From assembly GCA_038496445.1 (NCBI GenBank), contig JALMLS010000509.1, positions 1 to 53,037 of the forward strand: a stretch of 53,037 nt of DNA, in the 5' to 3' direction. Below, piece after piece: positions 10,193-21,142 of the stretch. The notes under the pieces were generated by a model. That model did not search any database. It saw only the letters and a list, made by a program, of their open reading frames with translations, and had not been told where the DNA came from. The translations under genes and the position numbers were made by a program. Position 1 is the first letter of the stretch. Each line of letters opens with the position of its first letter. This DNA is from Trichosphaerium sp. ATCC 40318 (taxonomy: Eukaryota > Discosea > Flabellinia > Trichosidae).

Positions 10193-12479
10193 ATGAACGA
10201 CAGTTTGAAAGTAGAAATTACAGACAAGCCGGGCAAACGTTTTTGTAGCGCAAGAGGCTCAAGAGGATCCAGATCGTTTAGTCTTGACCTCTCAAGCGCT
10301 ACTCGCACTTTTGCCGAATTGAAGTCGCCTTCGCCTCGAAGTATTGCCCGCAGTACTACAGACCCGACGTGGGCTTGCCCTGGTAAGTTTTCGGTTCGTA
10401 CAACATTAAAACAATAACACTGAGCAGAAAAACGTGCTAAAATGAGACAAGAAGCGTCTAATATACATAACGTTCAAACTCGTACGTTTTATCGTAATTT
10501 AGGCATAATTTCACGTACCGTATTTAACAAGCTCTAACAACATTGACGTGTAGTGCAGCGATACTTAGATCTCTTTATTGAAGCTTTGGAAGATACCATA
10601 ATTGTAAAAGACAAAACAGACGAACCTACGTATGACGTACGAACTGTCATCGCGTATAGTACATAAAAAACGCTTTTACTTTAATTTCAGCCGAATTGTA
10701 GGCTTTTTCTTTTCAAAACGTGTCAAGTCTTCCTTTTCACTCACAAACGCACTGTATGACATGAAAAAGTGGTGCCTGGTACCTTTTTTTATTCCTTGAG
10801 TCCAAATAAAGAGTTTTTTTTCTCATTAATTGAAAAACCAAGAAATCACTAACTCTTTTTCGACAAAAACAGACGTCATTAGAGAATAAACACTCTTCTC
10901 CTCTTACACCAGATCTTACGCCTAAGAGAAGACGTATTGAAATCAATTCAAAGGATATGTATGGATTTGTTCTTGATGCTGTACAAGCGCCACTATGGAA
11001 TAATTTCTATATCCAATTCTTGGATAGTGTTCAGGTAAAAACTCAATACTACTTTCCTTTATTGTTTTTTAATTCGTACTGATATCATCCTATTCAGGGG
11101 CAAACTGCCGCTTTTTCTGCTTTACAGTTCGCTCAAAACAGTAGCGTTGATGTCATGTCATTAGTACAAAAAGGTGTACCACCTAACCAGCGAGACTATG
11201 TAAGAAAACGCGATTTATTTCTCATTTTTTTTTCTTTTTGCTTGCACGTTTTTGTCGTTTATTTTATTTGTTTTGGTCTCATAAAGTTCCTATAGTTTTG
11301 GGGTGTATTCCTTAACATACCTACAAATGTATCTTATTTTCCTGATGAATATAAGACATTCCATGAGCGTTCTCGTAATTTATCATCACCTACATTTACG
11401 CAGATAGAAAACGTACGTTTCTTGGTTTTTTATACTTTTTATGCTCCCATGACTTACCTGTCTTTGTAGGATATTTCCAGGGCATTTAATTCAGTTCATT
11501 GTTTGGATAATGAGTTTAAGGATAAATTGCGAAACGTTTTACGAGCGTATGCGCTAAGAAATCCTCGCGTTGGTATGTTCTATTTTTACCATATTTTTTT
11601 TCGTTTCATAATGGTTTTTCTGCAGGTTATTGTCAGTCTATGAATATGGTTGCTGGTGGTCTTCTGGTTCTTATGAAAAAGGAAGTAGAAGTTTATTGGG
11701 GACTCGTACATATAGTAGAGAAGATATGTAGTTTATACTATCTAGAAGCAGGGTTGATAGGAGGTACACTTGTAGTTTTTTTTTGAAAAGTTCGAAAACA
11801 AAACAAGTTTTCGGGCTACACTCTTCACTGTGAGTTCAATTTCCTACTTGCGAGCGTTTATTATGCAATTGCATTATTCAGTTGCATATTTCAAAGTCAC
11901 GTTAGAGCCATACTCAACACCTCATCGAAACCATCGATGTCTAGTTCTTTTTTTTTACTCGTTATTATTTACTTTATTTGACTGTTTGTAGTTATTGTAG
12001 ATAATGATGTTCTTACACATTATATCAAACAAAGGCTTCCTGTACTTGCAGATCATTTTGAGAGTGTTGAATTTAATATGATGCTATTGACGTCTGGATG
12101 GTTTCTATGCCTTTTTATGAACTATTTGCCTTCTGAATGTGCTTTTCGTATGTGGGATGTTTTATTTGCAAAAGGCCCTTGTGTTCTCTTTGAGACTGCA
12201 CTGGCGATACTATCAATGTTCCAAGAAGACCTATGTGGTTGTAAAGATGCAATAGCAATATACTCGTTGCTTAAAGTCAGGATGAAACTCATCTTTGACT
12301 ACAATGATATTTTGAAGGTAAACACAATTTTTATCCCTATTTGTGTTGATGTCTTACTCGATTTTTAGATGAATGTACCTTGTATAGACCCTATTGACCT
12401 TAAGATACGACGTGATGTATGTAGAAGGAATGTAATTAAAACAAAACGAGAAAGCAAGAGTCCTACTAGGGTACTGTAG
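10193..12479 (+). CDS. TBC-domain Rab GTPase-activating protein
   Basis: Rab GAPs of the TBC family speed GTP hydrolysis on Rab proteins and so switch off membrane-traffic steps. Exon 1 (10193 to about 10381) is Ser/Arg-rich. Later exons give 'MYGFVLDAVQAPLWNNFY', the TBC entry 'GVPPNQRDYFWGVFLNIP', the arginine-finger motif IxxDxxR as 'IENDISR' spanning an intron near 11413-11469, the glutamine-finger YxQ as 'VGYCQSMNMVAGGLL', then 'EVYWGLVHIVEKI', 'SLYYLEAGLIG' and 'FESVEFNMMLLTSGWFLCLF'. The protein ends 'SKSPTRVL' at TAG 12477-12479. Both catalytic fingers are present, so activity is likely. The Rab target is unknown. Confidence 0.9.
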
Positions 12480-12607
12480 GAAAAAAAAAAAAACTGTTGT
12501 AAAATAGCAAAAATACTATGTAAAATAAAACCTGTGAAATACCCAAACGTGGCTTTTCTTGTACACTACTTAATACCAAGCCCGTGTGACTTAATCAATA
12601 GCACGTG

Positions 12608-13069
12608 ATGTCAGCACGGACAGTGGTAGCTCAGCGTAACGATGAAGAAGGCTTCATTAAAGCCTTTTCTGATGGCACTTATTTTGATTCAAATCTAGAA
12701 GCCAAACAACACTTTGAAAGATATGTTGATACCAAGAAGCTATTTATCCTATTCATTGATAAAGATATTGTTGGTTTCTTCAACTACGCTCATCAATACT
12801 CCCATTTGGCTAATTATTTAGAAGATATTGCAATAAAGAAGACATACAGAGGTAAAGGACACGTGAAACATCTATTGAATAAATTCATTGAAATTTCGAA
12901 ATTGGAGCGGACAAGGAACACTGTTGCCTTAAGTTCAACTCATATAACGAATATATTATCTCAAAAGATGCACGAGAAGTATGGTTTCAAGGCGATAGGT
13001 ACACTCAAGGCTTTACACTACGGCGAGGATGAAATTTTTTATGCCTTTGATTTGGTTTCAACAAAATGA
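12608..13069 (+). CDS. GNAT-family N-acetyltransferase (intronless)
   Basis: Single-exon gene of about 153 residues with ATG at 12608, just after a CACGTG. The GNAT pattern is visible: 'LFILFIDKDIVGFFNY' (beta hairpin), 'LEDIAIKKTYRGKGHVKHLL' (acetyl-CoA motif A of R/Q-x-x-G-x-G/A type, here RGKGHV), and 'MHEKYGFKAIG' in motif B. Substrate unknown. The lack of introns beside intron-rich neighbours suggests recent transfer or retroposition. Confidence 0.85.
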   Translation: MSARTVVAQRNDEEGFIKAFSDGTYFDSNLEAKQHFERYVDTKKLFILFIDKDIVGFFNYAHQYSHLANYLEDIAIKKTYRGKGHVKHLLNKFIEISKLERTRNTVALSSTHITNILSQKMHEKYGFKAIGTLKALHYGEDEIFYAFDLVSTK

Positions 13070-13463
13070 ACTATTTATGTATCCACTTGTCGTGGTAAGT
13101 GCAACTCTAGGAATACTTGAATCCATCTATAATTAGTAAGACAACATTCAACGAAAGCAACAGTGTAACTAAGTTGAGTTTTTTTAATTGTTTTTGCCGG
13201 TAAAACTCGACGATTTGTCAAATATAATATGTATCTAAAATCAACTGTCTTTAACGCCTCAATCCCGTAGTCTGTTACCCTCCTGTACTTGGCCAAGTTA
13301 ATAGAATGGAAACCCGACAACCTTTTACATTTCAAATTCTGTCAACTCCCTTTTTGCCGAGAATTAGTATAAAGCTATTGGGACAAAGTATCCAGCTCAA
13401 TTGTAATGACTTTTTTTTTTTGTTTAATTGTAATTTTTTATTATGCTTGTTGAGTTGAATTGC
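13070..13463. other. Intergenic region
   Basis: About 390 bp between the converging GNAT gene and the secreted repeat protein. I see nothing beyond an 86-codon minus-strand ORF without recognisable motifs. Confidence 0.4.
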
Positions 13464-14925
13464 TTATTTTGGATCAAAAGAATAACATTCGAGCTTTTTC
13501 TCACAACCAGGAAGTGATGATTCATCAGAAGCACATACATCAAATCCAATTCCACCGTCTACATCATCATCAATCTCTTCATTAGAACATACAATAATTT
13601 CATCGTCATTTGCCCCACCATAAACACCTCCATCAACTTCTGAAGATGTCACAGTTATCTCATCATTACCTAAACATGTCAGCTGTAATAAGAAGTGTTT
13701 TGTAAAAACCATAGCTAATTAGAACGTACCCGTATCACCATTAACATCGCCGTCAATTGTAGAAAATAATACTGCGATGATATCATCACCATTAAACCCA
13801 TCAACTTTTCCATCGACATTAGAATTCTGAACGTATAATATATCATCTCCATTAAATCCTTCAATGTCACCGTCAATGCTAGAAGACATAACCTCAATAC
13901 AGTCGTCTTCAGTTTTTCCTACATACAAAAAAGAGCGTGAGCAAAAATTTCATGGTAGACACTGTGTGGCGTGGTTACAGCATTAAGTGAAGTAACTGCG
14001 TAGTATACAAAAATATTGTGGCTAAAAAAACGCGGTTTCAACTTGAGAAGGTAAAAAAAGATGTTTAACTATTTTTAGCATATCACGTGGCCATAAAAAA
14101 AAAAAAAAAGGGTTACGCCGTACCGTTTACATCACCTTCAACATCAGAATTCCAGATAATAATACAATCATCTTGTGCGTCTCCAGACACGGCAGTATGA
14201 GTACCATGGTCTCCAAGAATCGAATCAACTGCGACAAAACAATCGTTTGAAGACCCAAGAAGAGTATTTTTTACACGTCCTCTATTAACACGGACACAAT
14301 CTTCATCAGAAGCTTTTTAAAAATCAGTATACTGTACAAATAAAAACGCCTCTAGTTGTGAACTGTTTTTTGGGAAGAAACTACAAAATATTGTACCTCC
14401 ATTAACTTGGCCATTCACTTCAGAGTCAATTACTTCTACGCAATCGGCGCCATAGGAAGACTCTATGTCTCCATCTAATACAGCACCATTTATAAGACGT
14501 ACACAATCCGTTCCACCGCCTTGAATATTGCCAGAAACAGTCACACCATCGATAATTATACAATTTCTTGGGTCTGTCCCAATATTGAGTGTTGGTTCGA
14601 CTAAAACAAACACTCAGATAAAAAGACTTGTACATCTTCTGTTGGCTTACCTGATGCCATGCCAACGTTATGTATATTAGTGGCATTTATGACATTAGTA
14701 CAAGTTGAAAACACAGCCTCGCAGTCAATACATGTACCGCATGTAGGGAACGAAGTCTGGTTATCAACACAAACACAGTTTGGTCTGTTTAGACAAATAC
14801 AATTTTTTTTTGCAGCGATTTGAAGTACTATTACAGGTTTAGTTTAGTATTGTTGTACATATGAAGCAATAACCCGTACGTAGTAGAGCGCCTAGAACCA
14901 GAAAAGTAACAATCTGTTGCGACAT
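13464..14925 (-). CDS. Secreted Asp/Gly-rich repeat protein, probable beta-solenoid
   Basis: On the minus strand the ATG at 14925 opens a signal peptide ('MSQQIVTFLVLGALL', continuing after a short intron). A Cys-rich segment follows ('NCICLNRPNC', 'CGTCIDCEA'). Then come about ten degenerate units of roughly 20 residues with the pattern D-D/C-I/V-x-V-x-x-S-x-V/I-D/N-G-D-V/I-x-G, for example 'DDCIEVMSSSIDGDIEG', 'DDILYVQNSNVDGKVDG', 'ADCVEVIDSEVNGQVNGG' and 'DDCIIIWNSDVEGDVNG'. The regular spacing of hydrophobic pairs and DG turns suggests a beta-solenoid. Asp/Gly richness could bind Ca2+. It is split by about six short introns and ends at TAA 13464-13466 with no membrane anchor. I know no named family for it. 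Confidence 0.75.
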
Positions 14926-14930
14926 TTGGG

Positions 14931-15271
14931 ATGATACAACAAGTTTTGGAAAAGTTTTTACACTGTGTATCTTCAGAATATCTGAAGGTAAACTATTCAG
15001 TATACACGCTCACATCGGTGCTTTGTTTATGATTATGTCCGAATATATTTCTTTTACTTTCATCTACCAATATTGCTTTAAACTGAAAGAGACATTGCCT
15101 TCAACAACAAAGAAAATATGTAACAACATCCTAAAAATAGTTTACTCCACGTGGCCTTTCGAGGCATGTAAGCGTTTGTTATTGAGCTCAACACTTGATA
15201 TCTTGACTATAAAAAATCTCATGAGTACATTAAATTATGTATACGACAACATGGGTATAGAGTTGCCGTAG
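14931..15271 (+). CDS. Possible small two-exon gene, unknown
   Basis: An ATG at 14931 ('MIQQVLEKFLHCVSSEYLK') is followed by a GTAAAC donor. A later exon with 'NNILKIVYSTWPFEACKRLL' and 'NLMSTLNYVYDNMG' ends at TAG 15271. Splicing to ACA after 'AAAGAG' keeps frame. It would start five bases from the oppositely oriented start of the secreted protein, which is suspicious. No family recognised. Confidence 0.25.
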
Positions 15272-15316
15272 AAGAGTCTCGGTTAAAATTAAAAGGCTTG
15301 TTGGTTTTTTTTTTTT

Positions 15317-18300
15317 CTACAAATCCTGTACAACTTCACCAAAGCTAGGTCTTTCTTTTACATCTTTTCTCCAACAGCTCTTCATCAAAGACACAAAATA
15401 CTCAGGTACCTAAACAACAAAGAATTAAAATGGGGCAAGAGTTTTCTATTTTTGCGGTTTTTTTCAATATCAGTACCTTATCTTCATTAATTTCTGGCAC
15501 AAGCCCTTCATCTCTTATCTGAGTTGCGAGTTCCTCTAAAGGAACTCCTGAGTGTGGTTTTTTACCTTTATTAAATAGTTGCCAGATAACCTAACATAGC
15601 TATTAGAAAATTAACGTGTTGTTGTGTTGTAAACTTACAATGCCATAAGACCATACATCACTTGAAAAGGACCAGTCGCAGCGAATAGCCTCAGGAGACT
15701 TGGAAAAAAATAAACGTGAGGTTCATTAAGTAGAATGAAAAGGGGTCGAGTACCATCCAAGGAATAGGTCCTGATTTTAAATTCTTGTCTGCCAGACTAC
15801 TAAAATCCGCAGACATACCAAAATCGGATATTTTAGGTGTATCACCATCCATGAGTATGTCTAAAGATAATTTTAACAAAACTGAAGCCTAATAAATTTA
15901 ACAAAGTGTTGTACTTCGACATGCCAAGTCCCTAAACAAAAATAAGTTTCCAAAAGAAAAAACTGGCATTCTGGGATGATTGTAAGGTATCTTACCTATG
16001 AATTATATTGTGCTCGTGTAAGTGTAACATGCCACAAGCAATACCGAGCGCAAGTTCACGTGCTATTTTAGGAGTGATCTTTGCACGTGAAGCGTACTCT
16101 TTAAGCGAACCACCACTTAATTATTGTCAGTAAAGAGAAGTTGAAGAAAAAAACTTACTTGACGAGTTCCATGACAATGTAGCTTTTAGAGTCTACCCAA
16201 AGTTAATATACATACATTGGTACACGCATTGATATCTACGAGAACACTAGATACATACACGTTGATGAGACATGCAAAAGGGGAAAAACAGAAAAAAAAA
16301 AAAGAGTAAAAAGTCTGGATTTAACCGCACCATCTATCGTAATTCCGAGCATTTGAACGACGTTGCTATGTCCAGGGATACTCCTAAAAGACAAATTACA
16401 AAGGTTTACTTCCAAGCAAACCTGACTGACGTACGTCATCAGTTTAGCTTCGTCTTGGCTCTCTTTCTTGCTTACACTTTGAGACATCTTTACAGCTACT
16501 TGGTCACCATTATACGTCCCTAAGTAAAGTTTTAGTAATTGATTCGTTGCCTTAATCAGTAAGCACCTTTGTATACATTTCCTTGTCTGCCAGAGCCAAT
16601 CTTCTGTCCTAGAGTCAATTCCGAAAAAGGAATATTCCACTCAGGCATATCAACAGGTAGCAAGCCATACTCGTCACTGTGTTCAGGAAGGTATTGTGGC
16701 GGTGCTGTATTTATACCAGTAGCAACTGATCCATTAAGTGACCCAGCGGGTGACGGTCTTGTTGCGTAACTAGCTCCAACACCTGCAGTCGGAGAAGCGT
16801 TGGCTTGACTTTTTGAAAAAAAGATTAATTATGAAAAACAGAACATATTCTCGTTACTCACAAAGTATGCATCTTCTTTGGTTTTAGAAGCCAAAAAGCG
16901 ACAAGGAGGATCAATATTCCCAGTATTGTTGCGCCTAATACTAATGGTAGAAATTCATACAGTCTATAAAGTTTAATACCAACAATGCTGAAAACTATTC
17001 CAAGAATCAACGGTAAGCTACTGTTTGAATCATCACGTGTTGCTTCATTTACAGGTTTAGAATCTAAGCATATTGAAGAGAGGATACGAATACTATCAAT
17101 GAATATCCTATAATGATAATCAGACTGTTAAATTGGATACGATGCTGGTAAGCGTACGTTATTGGCCGTTGTATATTCGATTTAAACCTAATCAAATAAA
17201 CAAAAAGATATAACGATGAGTAACCCAAGTACCACAAACCGTCCAGTAGAGAACCATTAATGTTTTTGGTTAATTCAGAAAACTCGATCACGTGCTGGGT
17301 AGATATTGTAAGTGGATTGTTTTTAAAAGAACAGTGGTACGTACTTTTGTCCAATACATATTTGATATAGGTCCAATAGCTACCAATTGTTCTAGAGGTT
17401 TTTCATACTGTACAAGTTGAAACTGGACTCTGGCTCCTGGCATAGATGCTGCAATCCAGAATTCAATAGCATGATGATGTGTCACGTTTATGCAGTTGTC
17501 ACCTTCATAGAATTAACAAAAAGAATGAAACCAAGGAAACTGTGCCACGTGAACGTACAATGAAAATAAACGGCCCAATCTTGCCTAAAAAGTTAAAAAA
17601 TAAACATCAAGAACCAACCAAATATAAGTAAAATTAGTTGGCGTACTCCATATTTCCTTCAAATGAAACCTAACGAGATAATTAACTAAATACAGAAAAA
17701 AAGAAGAATTCATTCATCATTAAAAAACAAGTCTTACAGCTGTGTCTCCTTCATAAACAACATCAACGTTAAAAAAATCATAATTAGTTCCAAACCAAGA
17801 CCAATCCGCCCACAAAGCAGTTGGCCCATCTAAATAGACTACAGCAACGTTACTACAGACAAAAGAATAAAAGAACATGTTAGTAATACCATCAAGGTCT
17901 TCTTCACATATCGCTCTAGATGCAGCAGGCTCCACCAGTAACGATACTGGTGATGCAGTCGGTGAGATAGTTGGCGCACTTTCATTTTGACAAGTTCCAA
18001 CAAGCCAAATCTTCAACAGAGTTAGTACACTGTCTATTGTTTGACGTAACTAACATCATCTATATGTATATGAGGTTGCATTTCACCGAGCGATTCCTGT
18101 ATTATAAATCCGCTTATAGCATTAAGAGGGAACATTTGGAAAGCTATTGTGATATTTGTCCACTCCGTACCAACAACGTTATAGTTAGCGTTGCCGACGC
18201 CAACCTAATATCGTTCAGTCAACTTAAATACAAAATAATCACGTGACTTTGGTCTTGTTATACACCCTCGTTTGAAGTCTTACTGTGGCATTACTGGCTG

Positions 18301-18819
18301 CTGGAGGCGCAACACGTGCTCTGAACCTAGATACAATATACATTTAGCCTTTCCATTCTAGTCATGTTGTAGTTTTATAATAATACCTGACGGCGATATA
18401 CTCTGTCGTATTAATGCAGTTTATACTGCTGTTCATGCATGAGATATATATGGCATCAAATTGTTCTGTCAATGGCATGAACACAAAAAACATTCGTACG
18501 AATAATGTCGGCGATGTACCTGGTTTATAATCTATGAAAATATTATCATTCACTCCAGTAGCTTCGAGGCTATAAGTAGACAATTAATTACCCCATTCGA
18601 ACCAAAAAAAAAGAAAAAACATTACGTGTAATTGTCTGCCCACGTGAAATCATTAAAACCAGGTGCCAGTGCATCATCATAAACCACTGAATCAGGAATG
18701 CATAGAGTATAACCTAATTCTATCACTTAGAACCAAGGAGAAAAGGGGTTTTATAAATACGTACAGCCAGATATACACGCCATAACAACCAAGACCAGTA
18801 CGCGTGTACTGCTCGACAT
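15317..18819 (-). CDS. Receptor-like tyrosine-kinase-like kinase with carbohydrate-binding-like ectodomain
   Basis: Minus-strand gene with more than ten short introns; ATG at 18819, TAG at 15317. Order: signal peptide ('MSSSTRVLVLVVMACISG'); a module with 'VVYDDALAPGFNDFTWAD'; a linker 'SAPTISPTASPVS'; a second related module 'VVYLDGPTALWADWSWFG'; a transmembrane segment near 16880-16960 ('ATILGILILLVAFWLL'); then a kinase domain. Kinase landmarks: Gly loop 'GQKIGSGRQGNVYKG', 'DQVAVKM' lysine, alpha-C 'QDEAKLM', 'HNIIHRDLACRS' across an intron, 'KISDFGMSADF', 'GPIPWM/SPEAI', 'SFSSDVWSYGIVIWQLF' and 'CWRKDVKERPSF'. All catalytic residues are present. HRDLACR and the PWM/SPE loop point to the TK/TKL group. 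The two modules look like the lectin/CBM-like 'vYnDal..WsW' type, so sugar ligand sensing is inferred. Confidence 0.85.
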
Positions 18820-19274
18820 TATGCTTGGCCAACGTTTTTTGTCGTTTTTTTTTAACTTAAGTGTGCACTCTCACCCATTCCAAACGCACTATTTTACAAC
18901 AAATACGCTAGTTATTCCATATCTTGTTTGACCTGTAGGATACATGCGCAGCGTATTTGTAGACGAGCAGGCGTAAATTCGGAGCACGGGGTAACTGTCC
19001 CGAATCGTTGCAAATGTTACTATGACGCAAGTGCAATAAAAAGTAATGACTCTGTATGCACGTGTTGGTTATGTCAGCTGTTGTCGAAAAAAGTCGTGCA
19101 CACCTTTTTCTAGCGAACTTTGGCGGTTTTTGTACTGCCCTAGTCGTGACTTAGTACCCAGCAGTAAAACACGACGCTGGAGATACACAGCAACATTTTT
19201 AGAAGATAGGATTAAGTCAGACCAAAAACAGTTTAAGGTTTTTAAATCTTTTTAGCGTTAACGAATCAACAGTT
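18820..19274. other. Divergent intergenic region
   Basis: About 450 bp between the kinase start (minus) and the EF-hand gene (plus). Short ORFs here lack family motifs. It holds a CACGTG near 19060 and is presumably promoter for both genes. Confidence 0.4.
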
Positions 19275-20183
19275 ATGTACGGTCAAGGAAAACCTCCTCC
19301 ACTCAGTAAGCGTATTTTTAACAAATACGACAAGGTATGTTATCGATCTCTTTGTATTTTTCTTACTCTCCAACCAACTCCATATTGTAGGACGGCGGTG
19401 GCTCCATTGCTTGCTCTGAGTTTAACTCCATGTGCTACGAACTCGGTTATAAGTTGTCCAAGGAAGAGCTTGCTTTGGCCATCAAGAAGCTAGATGCGTA
19501 CGTAACCAGTTGATACCGACGGACTGCCACCTTGGCTGCCAGATTGTTTTATTTTCTAAAACCACAAGAAATGGTTCCGTTGGCACCGTGAGGTTATTTC
19601 TAACCACCTACTAGCGACGGAAGTGGCTCCGTTGAATACGGTGGTACGTTGAGATTTTCTGTACATTAGGTGCCGTTTCCTTCTAACACGTGCCTTCCTA
19701 GAGTTCAAAAAATGGTGGAGCTCTGATGATAGGTTCGGTAAACTTCAATTGGACGAGCAAGAGCTTGAAACGCTTAATACTGCCAGTAACTACTTCAAAT
19801 TCTTCGATAAAGATGGTACGTTATCGTATAACGCGATATCTTTTTTTTTTGTTTTGTTTTTAACACGTGATAAAAGGAACCGGTGTCCTAGAAAGAGACG
19901 AATTCAAAAACACCCATAAGGTAAGTTAAAACGTTAACTGTTTACCAATAGTTTAAATATTCTGTTAACGTGGTTTGACCCCTCTCTATAGAGCCTTGTT
20001 GAAAATAAACTGACTACCCTCGACTTTGAATCTTGCTTGAAAGATTTGGATACTGATAACTCAGGCAGTGTCTCCTTCAATGGTACTAATTATTAATTTC
20101 GTTCTTTGCAATACATAACCTTCATTGTAGAGTACGTTGACTGGCTCATCAAGCTTGGTTCACTCAAAGTTAAAGTCATGTAA
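19275..20183 (+). CDS. Calmodulin-like protein with four EF-hands
   Basis: Seven exons joined in phase give a protein of about 170 residues with four Ca2+-binding loops: 'DKDGGGSIACSEF', 'DADGSGSVEYGEF', 'DKDGTGVLERDEF' and 'DTDNSGSVSFNEY'. Each loop has Asp at positions 1 and 3, Gly at 6 and an acidic position 12. Introns repeatedly cut the EF-hand loops near the Gly. It ends 'LIKLGSLKVKVM' at TAA 20181-20183. A soluble Ca2+ sensor is likely. It is not calmodulin itself, since linker and loop sequences differ. Confidence 0.9.
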
Positions 20184-20369
20184 GCGTCATTGTACAAGCA
20201 CCACATCCAATAAACCAAATCTACTCTATAAACACATTGAAGCCTTTCCAAGGCATCAAACCCCTTTCGCAGAACACGTGCGCGTGTGTTGCGATTAGTT
20301 TACGCACACAGAAAGACCAGTGGAAGCAATAACGGTCAACTGTTTTCACGAAGTTTTTTTTTGTTCATC

Positions 20370-20801
20370 ATGCTTGCTCGCATCTCAGTACGCTCAAAAG
20401 CGCTAAATACACGCGCTGTTCGCCCAAATATTGCTCAAAAGAGCTACTGCAACGAGGTGAAGAGACATGTGAGTACTGTAAAGCTACTTTCCACGATTGA
20501 AGCCCCACCTGGCTATAAAGTTGTAAAGACGCATGGTATTGTCACTGGAGCCGTTGTATGCACGCGACATGTTGGCCACGACATTTTTAACATGCTCAAA
20601 ACCCTGATTGGCGGAGAGCTGCATAGTTACACTACACTTCTTGCTGAAGCGCGAGAAACAGCAATGACACGCTTGGAGGAAAATGCTGAATCAAAAGGCG
20701 CCAATGCAGTCATTGGCATGCGTTTTCAGACGAACAACATTGCGCAAACAGCAGCAGAGGTCATGACATACGGAACTGCCGCTACAATAGAAGAAATCTA
20801 A
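20370..20801 (+). CDS. YbjQ/UPF0145-family protein with mitochondrial-type presequence
   Basis: Intronless. The first ATG in frame is at 20370; the frame stays open upstream but has no ATG. The first 45 or so residues are Arg/Ser-rich with no acidic residue until the NEVKRH segment ('MLARISVRSKALNTRAVRPN'), as in a matrix-targeting presequence. The rest matches the bacterial YbjQ family: 'THGIVTGAVVCTRHVGHD', 'ARETAMTRLEENAESKGANA', 'VIGMRFQTNN' and 'TYGTAATIEE'. The function of this pentamer-forming family is not settled; a metal-binding role has been suggested. A bacterial origin with added targeting is inferred. Confidence 0.85.
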   Translation: MLARISVRSKALNTRAVRPNIAQKSYCNEVKRHVSTVKLLSTIEAPPGYKVVKTHGIVTGAVVCTRHVGHDIFNMLKTLIGGELHSYTTLLAEARETAMTRLEENAESKGANAVIGMRFQTNNIAQTAAEVMTYGTAATIEEI

Positions 20802-21142
20802 CCAAACAGCTTGTACGCCACCACACAAAGCGAAATACGCAAAAAAGGCTCTTTAAAATAAAATTAATACCGGCGCATTACATTCCCCTTAGACAAGCTT
20901 CTTTACACTTGGTTCGAGTCAGAAACGACAATATAGCACCTGACACGTCGAATGCCACTTTAGCTTGCTCCGTTAACAGTAATTTCCAAAAACTGAACTC
21001 ACGTTCAGTATTTATTGAGAGCGCAGCTGAAGGCTACTGACGCTTATGATGAAGCAAATTCATCCACAAAAAATTGTTGTACTAGCACAAACATTTGACA
21101 TGTGTGAAGGGCATAGTTAAAAGTTGTGTTCTTTATCAGTTA
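20802..21142. other. Converging intergenic region
   Basis: 340 bp between the stop codons of the YbjQ-type gene and the PARP fusion gene. Nothing recognised. Confidence 0.5.
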
